From CAXXHQ01 sp963665265 (GTDB taxonomy: Bacteria; Planctomycetota; Planctomycetia; Pirellulales; Thermoguttaceae): a DNA stretch of 64,000 bases. Of this stretch, positions 1-6,810 are shown one piece after another. The notes beneath the pieces were generated by a model, which saw only the letters and a program-made list of their open reading frames with translations, was not told the DNA's origin and did no database searches. The stretch's first letter is position 1. Each line of letters begins with the position of its first letter. Location: assembly GCA_963665265.2 (NCBI GenBank), contig OY762224.2, forward strand, positions 3,720,001 to 3,784,000, read 5' to 3'. The position numbers and the translations under genes are program-made.

Positions 1-143
1 GCGGCCGTAACAGTATCCCACGCGCCGGCTCCTCCGCTGGCGCCGTACCAATAGTACGTAGCCGCCTGAGAGGCGGTCGTCGCGAGTAACAACGCCGCCG
101 TCGCAAGAGCGACGACTTTGGCGCCATACGAATTTTTCGTCAT
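1..143 (-). CDS. N-terminal fragment of a secreted protein, cut by the left edge
   Basis: The minus strand opens with ATG at 143, preceded by a good AGGAAAGGG ribosome binding site, and reads without a stop to the window edge (47 codons). Residues 1-28 form a clear signal peptide: a Lys near the start, a hydrophobic Ala/Leu core, and a likely cleavage after ASQA. The mature part starts ATYYWYGASGGAGAWDT, the Trp/Gly-rich opening common in planctomycete proteins with autotransporter-associated beta-strand repeats, often PEP-CTERM anchored. The similarity to the 10881-13619 gene in this window supports that class. The C-terminus is not visible, so function and anchoring are inferred only. Confidence 0.6.
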   Translation of the reverse strand, partial: MTKNSYGAKVVALATAALLLATTASQAATYYWYGASGGAGAWDTVTA

Positions 144-1014
144 ACAGTATCCCTTTCCTAAGTAGTGTCAGAACGCAGTGAAACCCTGATGCGAAAATCT
201 TTTTACCGCTTCAGAACTTCCGCTTGGTGCAACTGATTCACAAGTAATGCAAAGCGACGCAACCTTCCCGCCAACCAATAAAAACGTCTTACGTCCGGGG
301 GTAAGCCGAAACTATTCGCGACGAGAGAGCAAACGAGGTAGTATTTAACGCGGATGCATGGAAGCATCCGCAAGAAAACTTCAAATAAAACATCAAGATA
401 GAGGCAGCCATGGCAGAACACGCAACACCATCAAAAAGGTAATAAACCGCCGCTACACACAGGATCTCACAAGTCCAACCGATTAGCTGGAGGGGGGAAT
501 CGAATGTGAAAAAATGATTTAAGAATCAAAAAAAACGACAAGCGTATCACACGGCACAAAACGCACATAGCCCGCAGATTACGCAGAACGCTCAGAAACA
601 AACACATGCGAACCAGAGGAAGTTTTTTCCTCAATATTTACAATTCTGAAGGTTGACTCTTTTCATTTTACTAAGTTTTCAGAATTTCGCAATAGTTTAT
701 CGCCTGAAAAAAACAACCTAAGTTGTTACTGCGATTAATTATACATACACACCTCATCATTCCTTGCCAATCAAAAAACGCAAAGTTTGCTCATTTAAGA
801 CCTTGCGCTTATTTGTAAATCGCATACGCAATTTTGATTTGCTGCTTTGGAGCCGTTAAAATCGATACAAACGTTCACGTCTTGATAATCTGAAAAAATA
901 AATCATCATTAACATCAGCAAATAGGGGGGCATCACAAATGCCCCCCCCCCACCCGCCAACAGAATGCAAAGCCTGCCGTTTGCCCGTCAATTCAATTCG
1001 CTTCGCAAGCGCCC
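144..1014. other. Gene-free, partly AT-rich gap
   Basis: About 870 bases lie between the left-edge secreted gene and the thioesterase. The middle (about 480-860) is clearly richer in A/T than the coding DNA around it. Short reading frames here have no recognisable domain or ribosome binding site. Visible structures are an 8-bp hairpin at 350-371 (GCGGATGC / GCATCCGC) and a G/C-tract hairpin at 925-947. The gap presumably holds the promoter of the left-edge gene; I cannot assign it. Confidence 0.5.
925..947. terminator. G-tract/C-tract hairpin, terminator-like
   Basis: GGGGGGCAT at 925-933 pairs perfectly with ATGCCCCCC at 939-947 around the loop CACAA. The C run continues to 951. No T run follows on the plus strand; on the minus strand the stem is followed by TATTTGCTGATG. 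It could be a weak terminator or a length-variable homopolymer hairpin upstream of the thioesterase. Its role is uncertain. Confidence 0.3.
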
Positions 1015-1494
1015 ATGACTCACTCCGCTCCCCATTCGCATTACTCCGACCAACGCCCCGCAACATCGCAAAAGCTTGAAGTTCGCGTTCCAATCGAGGT
1101 CAAGGGCTATGACGTCGATCTCCTCGGCATCGTCAGCAATATCGTTTACGTACGCTGGTTGGAGGACGCTCGAACGGTAATGCTGCACCGCTATTTGCCC
1201 CTCAAAGAGCAAATGGCGGACGGTTACGCGCCGGCGATTTTGAAGACGGAGATCGCCTACAAGAAAGCGATCGTCATGCACGACGAGGTTGAAGTCGTGA
1301 TGTGGTTAAGCGGCCTCACGAAGGTTCGCTACGAAGTGACCGCCGAGTTTTACGCGAACGGAGAACTAGCGGCGATCGCCCGGCAAACGGGGTGTTTCGT
1401 CAACATTGAAACGAAACGCCCGGTTCGGCCGGCGGAAAAACTCTTCGAGCTTTTTCGAAACTCGTCGCCTACTCCAAAGAAAATCGATATCTAG
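1015..1494 (+). CDS. Acyl-CoA thioesterase-like hot-dog protein (YbgC/4HBT family)
   Basis: This 159-residue protein has the size and layout of a single hot-dog fold thioesterase, which hydrolyses acyl-CoA or acyl-ACP thioesters in the cytoplasm. Residues 32-50 contain DVDLLGIVSNIVYVRWLED, matching the YbgC/FadM pattern in which an Asp and the following G-x-V-x-N-x-x-Y-x-R-W/Y-x-E helix form the active site. The middle (TEIAYKKAIVMHDEVEV) and the end fit the remaining strands. The first 20 residues are a His/Ser-rich, poorly conserved extension, so a later start is possible. It ends only 10 bases before the convergent stop of the next gene. The substrate is unknown. Confidence 0.8.
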   Translation: MTHSAPHSHYSDQRPATSQKLEVRVPIEVKGYDVDLLGIVSNIVYVRWLEDARTVMLHRYLPLKEQMADGYAPAILKTEIAYKKAIVMHDEVEVVMWLSGLTKVRYEVTAEFYANGELAAIARQTGCFVNIETKRPVRPAEKLFELFRNSSPTPKKIDI

Positions 1495-1504
1495 TAACGG
1501 ATCG

Positions 1505-3643
1505 TCACAACGACTCGATAACAGGCTTTGCATTAGGAGCGGATTTCTTTTCACTTTCTTGCCCTGAAAGCGCGCTCTTCCATGATTCGATTCGAGTAAG
1601 CAAATTATAATCATTCTGCGATTTCGCCAGTTTTTCGGCCGTTTCGCAAGCTTTTACCGCTTCGGCATGCCGTCCGAGCTTTTCGTAGGCGGTCGCCAAA
1701 TAGAAGTGCGACTCGGCCGAAGTAGGACGCAACTCGACGGCTTTTTGAAACTGCACGAGCGCGGCGGCGAAATCACCTTTCTGAACAAGCGCGATTCCGT
1801 AATTGCTTCGCGCGTCGGGGAAATCCGCGGCGACTTCCGTAGCCTTGCGAAAACAATCGATGCCTCGCTCGGCATTGCCGGACTGGAAGAAAGCCATGCC
1901 AAGGTTGTTCCACCCGCCCGCGTCGTTCGGGGCGGTTTTTAGGTATTTTTCTAGGTGCGCGATCGCCTCCGGAATCAATCCGTTCTGGACGAGCGCAAGC
2001 CCCAACCCTACGTTAGCTTCTTGATTTTTCGGGTCAATTTCCAACGCCGCTTGGAAACTTGCCACTGCTTCGCGAATTCGTCCTAGCCGTATATAGGCGT
2101 TAGCCACGTTGTTTAAGGCCGCCGGAAAACGCGGAGCGTATTTCAGAGCTTGTTCGTAGGCATGCGCAGACTCGTCGTACCGGCCAAGTTTGTACAGCAA
2201 CAACCCAAGGTTCGCCCAAGAGTCCGTATGGTCGGGGCGAAGTTGCAGAGCTTTTTCATAATAATTGATCGCCTGCTCGGTTTTGCCGGTCTTTTCCAGA
2301 GCGATCCCTTTGTTATTGAAGGCTTCCGGATAAACGGGACGCAAACCTAGCGATTCGTCGTATTCGACGATCGCATCTTCAAACTTTCCTTGATTCGCCA
2401 AAGCCATGCCAAGGTTGTTGTGCGCCATCCAGCATTGCGAATTTAGAGCGATGATATTTCGGTAAAAAGTTTCAGGACTTTCAAAAAACGTCGTGCGAGA
2501 GAACGTGAGGAAAACGCACGCGGCTACGAAGAAAAACGCCGAACAATAGGCCGTTACAGGAATTTTTTTCAGAAGATACGCCACGGCTGCGGCGATGACG
2601 ACGGCCACGGAGATGAGGCCAAGGTGTTGGTAACGGTCGGCGACGGGAGAATACCGTAAATAACCGACGTCGATTAAGCCGAGCGCCGGCGCTACCGCAA
2701 TTAAAAAAAATGCCCAAGCGATAAACAGCGATCTCTTGCAAAACCAAAGCGCCGCCGTGAGGGCGAAAACCAACGCAAGCGGCGCCCAATTCAGCGGATT
2801 CGCGACGGAAACGGAGTTCCAATCGGGATAGACGAAAGCGAGATTGATCGGCAGAAAGGCTTTGTAGAGATAAAACCAGACGGCATAGCCGGCGGAGATT
2901 AGCCGCTCCGCCCAATTCAAGTCGCGAACGACGACTTCTTTTCCATGGGTTTGAAACCAAACGTTAACGGCTCCGAGGGCGACGGCGACGGCAAGGTACG
3001 GAATGATTCGAAGAAAATCGGAACGACGAAGCGGGCGGAGCCAATAGATCGTCAGCAAGAGAATAAACGGAAAGGAGACGGCCGAGCCTTTGCCGAGCAT
3101 GGCGAGAATAAAGCAAACCAAGCTTAAACCGTACCAAAGGGCGTTCCTCCCCATTGATTGAGGGACTTGTCCAGGCAATTCGAAACGCAAGCAGCAAAGA
3201 ACCGACAGTTCCATGAAGAGCATGGCGACGAGGTTTTTGCGAGAAGCGATCCAGGCGACCGATTCGACGTTTACGGGGTGGACGGCGAAGAGGAGGGCGG
3301 CAAGGTACGAGCCGGGAACCTTCAATTTTCGGAGGATCAGCCAGAGGAGGAGCGATTCGACGATATGGAGGAAGATGTTCGTCGTGTGATAGCCCGCGGG
3401 GTGCGTCGGTCCCCAAAGTCGCCATTCGAGCCAGAGCGTCGTGTTGGTCGCAGGCCAGTAGTCGACGCTCTTGGTCGAGAACCAAATGTCGGAAAGGCCG
3501 GTCGAGGAACGGATTTGATCGTTTGCGGTGAGGAGGACGTCGTCGTCGAGGATGAATCCGCCCTGAAAGGCGGGAAGATAGGCGGCGAGAGTCACAAGGA
3601 CGAGGACGAGAGAGGCGACAAAAGGCGGGAACGTTCGGGGCAT
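1505..3643 (-). CDS. Membrane GT-C-like protein with C-terminal TPR repeats (TMTC-like), copy 1
   Basis: The 712-residue protein has an N-terminal half of about ten membrane segments and a C-terminal half of about eight tetratricopeptide repeats. The first loop has GGFILDDDVLLT, and the next conserved block is HPVNVESVAWIASRKNLVA; both fit the GT-C/PMT-like module of TMTC proteins (DUF1736 type), in which an acidic loop motif serves glycosyl transfer from a polyprenyl-linked sugar. TPRs typically recognise protein acceptors. I chose ATG at 3643 (MPRTFPPF) over an upstream TTG at 3739 because the paralogue at 6811-8829 also has an internal MPR start just before the first membrane segment. Residues in the middle are nearly identical to the paralogue while both ends have diverged. 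Transferase activity is inferred from fold and motifs. Confidence 0.75.
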   Translation of the reverse strand: MPRTFPPFVASLVLVLVTLAAYLPAFQGGFILDDDVLLTANDQIRSSTGLSDIWFSTKSVDYWPATNTTLWLEWRLWGPTHPAGYHTTNIFLHIVESLLLWLILRKLKVPGSYLAALLFAVHPVNVESVAWIASRKNLVAMLFMELSVLCCLRFELPGQVPQSMGRNALWYGLSLVCFILAMLGKGSAVSFPFILLLTIYWLRPLRRSDFLRIIPYLAVAVALGAVNVWFQTHGKEVVVRDLNWAERLISAGYAVWFYLYKAFLPINLAFVYPDWNSVSVANPLNWAPLALVFALTAALWFCKRSLFIAWAFFLIAVAPALGLIDVGYLRYSPVADRYQHLGLISVAVVIAAAVAYLLKKIPVTAYCSAFFFVAACVFLTFSRTTFFESPETFYRNIIALNSQCWMAHNNLGMALANQGKFEDAIVEYDESLGLRPVYPEAFNNKGIALEKTGKTEQAINYYEKALQLRPDHTDSWANLGLLLYKLGRYDESAHAYEQALKYAPRFPAALNNVANAYIRLGRIREAVASFQAALEIDPKNQEANVGLGLALVQNGLIPEAIAHLEKYLKTAPNDAGGWNNLGMAFFQSGNAERGIDCFRKATEVAADFPDARSNYGIALVQKGDFAAALVQFQKAVELRPTSAESHFYLATAYEKLGRHAEAVKACETAEKLAKSQNDYNLLTRIESWKSALSGQESEKKSAPNAKPVIESL

Positions 3644-3973
3644 TTGAATTTCGACGGTTTCAGGAGCGACGGAAAAGGGAACGCGGGCCGTAAACACTTT
3701 AGGGATTATCGTTACAAAATCAGTCGCGCGAAGCGTCAAAGATGAAAAATGGAATTACTTTCTTTGGACGATTTCACGCAACTACTTATTGCGGAAAGAG
3801 TTTCGGCGAGTGCGGCGGGGGCGAGTAATTAGACGGGTTTTTGCGTGGGGCGTCGAAGAATGGAAAGAACGACGAATTTTTGCGAGAATGCGGTAAGCTA
3901 AGCGGGGTTCGTTCGTCTATTCTCTCGTTCAACGCTCGTTGGCAGGCATCCAATCACCACCCAACCAGACATA
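3644..3973. other. Divergent intergenic region
   Basis: This 330-base gap separates the minus-strand TPR gene from the plus-strand sigma factor gene and must hold both promoters. If the upstream TTG start of the TPR gene were used, its first 100 bases would be coding. I see no convincing -35/-10 pair or hairpin. Confidence 0.4.
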
Positions 3974-4534
3974 ATGCACTCGCCGGTTTCGGACGACCGA
4001 TCGCTGATTGACCGAATTGCGGCGGGAGAGGTCGGCGCGTTTGAAGAGTTCGTCGTCCGACGGCGCGACTTGGTGCGTGGTTTGGCGTACAAGCTGCTCG
4101 GTCGATCGCCGGATTTGGAGGACGTCGTGCAAGACGTGTTCGCGGCGGCGTTCACGCATCTGCGAAAATTTCGCGGCGAAGCGAGCATAGACACGTGGCT
4201 GACGCGTGTGACGGTGAATTGCTGCCGGTCGAGAATTCGACGCGAACGGTTGCGGCGGCGATGGTTCGGCTGGCTAACGACTCATGCGGAATCGAGCTAC
4301 GAAGAAGACGGCGAAACGTCGGAACAAAGGCAAGCGGTGCAGGCGGCCGTGTTTCGCTTGCCGGAGAAATGGCGGACTCCGATCACTCTGCGATACTTCG
4401 CGGGATTTTCGATTGAACAGATCGCCGAGGCGATGGAGTTAAGGCCGGGAGCGGTGGAGACAAGATTGAGTCGAGCAAGGAGCAAGCTGAAAGAGATGCT
4501 GGAAAGGATGAAGGAGGGGGACGATCGGGTTTGA
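3974..4534 (+). CDS. ECF sigma factor, triad 1
   Basis: This 186-residue protein is a two-domain ECF RNA polymerase sigma factor. Region 2 spans about residues 10-80, with DLEDVVQDVFAAAF for core binding and -10 recognition and W-L-T-R-V-T-V-N-C-C-R at its end. A short linker follows, then region 4 (about 118-175) with LPEKWRTPITLRYFAGFS and the helix-turn-helix IEQIAEAMELRPGAVETRLSRAR. It is the closest relative in this window of the sigma factor at 61989-62576; both share a basic patch after region 2 (R-R-E-R-L-R-R-R-W) and the A-V-E-x-R-L-x-R-A-R-x-K-L-K-E tail. The next two genes are paralogous to the genes beside that other sigma factor, so this is gene 1 of a conserved triad. The start lacks an obvious ribosome binding site. 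Confidence 0.9.
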   Translation: MHSPVSDDRSLIDRIAAGEVGAFEEFVVRRRDLVRGLAYKLLGRSPDLEDVVQDVFAAAFTHLRKFRGEASIDTWLTRVTVNCCRSRIRRERLRRRWFGWLTTHAESSYEEDGETSEQRQAVQAAVFRLPEKWRTPITLRYFAGFSIEQIAEAMELRPGAVETRLSRARSKLKEMLERMKEGDDRV

Positions 4535-4546
4535 CCACGAAATACC

Positions 4547-4770
4547 CGAAAGAGACGGATTTTTATCCACGAAGGGACACGAAAAGGTTTTGACAGGTTT
4601 TAAAAGATGGACAGGATGAGTTTGAAAAGAATATCTTGGTGGGACTCGCTCCGCTCGGCCCACCCTACAAACGCGCATACCTACGGCATTGCCGCTAAAC
4701 GATGCACCGGCAGACAAGCAGCCTGTGGCGCCCTACCGCAATTGTCAGGCACGGGGCGCATGACCTACAG
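4547..4770. repeat. Composite intergenic repeat, copy 1
   Basis: The gap between the sigma gene and the next gene is built from short blocks found again in the same order at 6546-6790. These are a CACGAAGGGACACGAAAAGG block, a GACAGG(N)TTTNAAGAT(N)GACAGGATGA block, ATCTTGGTGGGACTCGCTCC, a CGCATACCTACGGCATTGCC block with a following GCTAAAC, and a block ending ATTGTCAGGCACGGGGCGC. It contains no gene. Confidence 0.75.
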
Positions 4771-4778
4771 GACATAAG

Positions 4779-5354
4779 ATGAAAGAGATATCGAATACGA
4801 AACTTGAATCGCTGTTGGTTGACGCGGCGCCGATAAGTTCGGCGTTCGGCGGCGATGACGCCGATTTAGCGCAAAAGGCGATGCGAAGGCATTATCAGCG
4901 GCAAAAACTCCGAAAGTTCGGAGCGGCTTGCGTCGTCGGATTGGTCTTTGCGGCTGTCGGACTTTTCTTTGCGCATAGCGGCGATGAACGACGCACGACG
5001 GCCGAGAGTGCGATCGCAACGCACGGCAGACCGGATCCAGAGAAATTAAAACGGGAAATAACCGATTTGAAGCGGGAGATCGAAAAACAAAGACTCGCCA
5101 TCGATCAATTGACCGAGAAGGTGCGTGCGTATCGGCGCGAGTTGGGCGATCCTGTCGATGAGTTTTTCACGCCGGAGGAGCTTTGCCGACTTGAGTGGGA
5201 GAAGACGGCGGCGATTTTTCTCTGTCGGGCCGAGCAATTGCGAACGACGAACCGGACGACGGAAGCGCGGCGCGAGTATGAAATGATCGTGACGAATTAC
5301 GCGGAAAGTCGGGCGGCGAAAACGGCGGCGGATTTTCTCCACGAAGATCACTAA
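4779..5354 (+). CDS. Single-pass membrane coiled-coil protein, anti-sigma-like, triad 1
   Basis: This 191-residue protein has a short N-terminal cytoplasmic part (1-46), one membrane helix (about 47-66, FGAACVVGLVFAAVGLFF), a heptad-rich coiled coil (about 88-122) and a C-terminal helical part (139-187) that reads like one or two TPR-type hairpins. The order and the C-terminal motif E-A-R-R-E-Y-E-M-I-V match the 188-residue protein at 61395-61961 (E-A-R-R-N-F-R-T-V-V). Both follow an ECF sigma gene, where a membrane anti-sigma factor is expected, but neither has a zinc-finger anti-sigma motif. Anti-sigma function is therefore an inference from position and topology. The last codons (HEDH and stop) lie in a CACGAAG-type dispersed repeat that continues into the spacer. 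Confidence 0.7.
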   Translation: MKEISNTKLESLLVDAAPISSAFGGDDADLAQKAMRRHYQRQKLRKFGAACVVGLVFAAVGLFFAHSGDERRTTAESAIATHGRPDPEKLKREITDLKREIEKQRLAIDQLTEKVRAYRRELGDPVDEFFTPEELCRLEWEKTAAIFLCRAEQLRTTNRTTEARREYEMIVTNYAESRAAKTAADFLHEDH

Positions 5355-5376
5355 GGGACACGAAAAGGAGACGGAA

Positions 5377-6546
5377 ATGAATATGCGGAAGATTTTTTGC
5401 ATTACGGTTGCGGCGACGATTGTTTTTATGACGAACGAGGTCGGATTCGGCCAGACGGATAAAGGGCAAGCGGCGAATTCCGAAACAGGAATTCTTGGGA
5501 TTGAAGAATACGACGCCTCAACTTCCGCGCCGGCTCCTATGGCGACAATTCCGGTGCGAATGATCGGCGTCAATCGACTGAAGAAAAGCGAAGTGTTGCC
5601 CAACATCGAAGGCAATTTTATGTCGAAGATGAAAAGCGAATTATTCCATTACAAGTTCCAAGAGATGGAAAATCCCTATGGAAACGGCCAAATTATCCAC
5701 GGAATGCTATCCGTTTCGCCCATCGAAAAGCTGCGGAAGTTATCGCCGCAGGAGTTGAAGGGGGTCATGACGGAGGCGGGGAAGGCTCTGGAAGAAAAGT
5801 TGGCCGAAGATCAACGCTTGGCGATAAAGGAAATTGCCGAGCAGTTAGAGGGAACAAACGACGAGTTAAAGAAGGTCGAGGAAGGGATCGAGAAGCGGCA
5901 GAAGCATCTCGATGAGATGTCTCAGAGAGGAGGTTGGGGGGAATTAGCAAAGGAACACTACGGCTATTTGGGAAAAGAGATATTGAATGTGAATATTGAA
6001 AAAGCAGAACTTGGAGCAGAGATCGAAGCGCTTCAAAAAAAAGTCACGGAAGCGAAGCCGGACCCGGCGTTGGAAGCCCAGCTTGAAGAAGCAAAAAAAG
6101 GTTTGACGGTATTGTCGGAAAAAGTCAAATACGCCGAAATGCAAGTTAATTCAGGACAGGTCCCGGGAACCGAAATACTGAACGCCAAAGCGGCGGCGTC
6201 GGCCGCGAAAGAACGGGTGATCGCCTTAGAGGCGAGCCTAAAACAATCTTCGAACATGCACAAGCTCAACGATCGAATCACGGAGGCGCAGACTCGACTA
6301 GCAATCTGTGAAGCTAAGCTGCATCTCATTGCCGGCCTTTCCTCAGACGCAGATAAAGTCTTAGCGAAGGTTCCTGAAATGGAACGAGTAACTCTCGAGA
6401 TCGAGCGGGAAAAGCGTAAGATCCCGGCGTTGGACGATGAGGCAAGCCAATTACGATCGCAACTTCGGAAATTGCAAAGACCGATCCATGTCGTAATGAC
6501 GAATGAAGCGATATGGATGCCGACGGAGCGGAAGACGGAAAAGTAA
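5377..6546 (+). CDS. Secreted coiled-coil protein, triad 1
   Basis: The 389-residue product begins with a signal peptide (residues 1-25, cleavage near GFG) and is then soluble. About residues 125-365 are almost continuous heptad-like helix rich in Glu, Lys, Ala and Leu, predicting long coiled coils. The start has a GGAGA ribosome binding site inside a repeat-derived spacer 22 bases after the membrane gene, so the two are probably co-transcribed. The C-terminal segment RPIHVVMTNEAIWMPTER recalls the end of the secreted coiled-coil protein at 59890-61206 (HPVRLMTEEEFNAKATE). That weak resemblance plus gene order suggests the two occupy the same role. The protein probably acts outside the cytoplasmic membrane with its membrane neighbour. 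Function is unknown. Confidence 0.7.
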   Translation: MNMRKIFCITVAATIVFMTNEVGFGQTDKGQAANSETGILGIEEYDASTSAPAPMATIPVRMIGVNRLKKSEVLPNIEGNFMSKMKSELFHYKFQEMENPYGNGQIIHGMLSVSPIEKLRKLSPQELKGVMTEAGKALEEKLAEDQRLAIKEIAEQLEGTNDELKKVEEGIEKRQKHLDEMSQRGGWGELAKEHYGYLGKEILNVNIEKAELGAEIEALQKKVTEAKPDPALEAQLEEAKKGLTVLSEKVKYAEMQVNSGQVPGTEILNAKAAASAAKERVIALEASLKQSSNMHKLNDRITEAQTRLAICEAKLHLIAGLSSDADKVLAKVPEMERVTLEIEREKRKIPALDDEASQLRSQLRKLQRPIHVVMTNEAIWMPTERKTEK

Positions 6547-6790
6547 GTAGGGCGTAGGGATTCGGGCTTAGGGCATAGACGGATCACGAAAGACACGAAG
6601 CACACGAAAAGGGTTGGACAGGATTTACAAGATTGACAGGATGAGAATATCTTGGTGGGACTCGCTCCGCTCTTTCCACACGACAAGCGCGCATGCCTTC
6701 GGGATCGCGGCTAAACGATGCACTGGCTGACAAGCAGCCAGTGGCGCCCTACCACAATTGTCATACACGGAGTGCAGACCGACAGGACAG
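6546..6790. repeat. Composite intergenic repeat, copy 2
   Basis: Directly behind the secreted coiled-coil gene lies a TAGGGCGTAGGG-type block (6548-6582), then CACGAAAGACACGAAGCACA, a GACAGG/TTTACAAGATTGACAGG block, ATCTTGGTGGGACTCGCTCC, GCATGCCTTCGGGATCGCGG followed by CTAAAC, and the GCAGCCAGTGGCGCCC / ATTGTCATACACGG block. From about 6585 the order matches the copy at 4556-4770, so the two copies flank the membrane and secreted coiled-coil genes as direct repeats. Confidence 0.75.
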
Positions 6791-6810
6791 GCAGGAATGC
6801 CTACCCTCCC

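Noticed and set aside
203..421. 72-codon minus-strand frame in the left gap
   Set aside because: It has no domain, contains a hairpin at 350-371 and lacks a convincing ribosome binding site.
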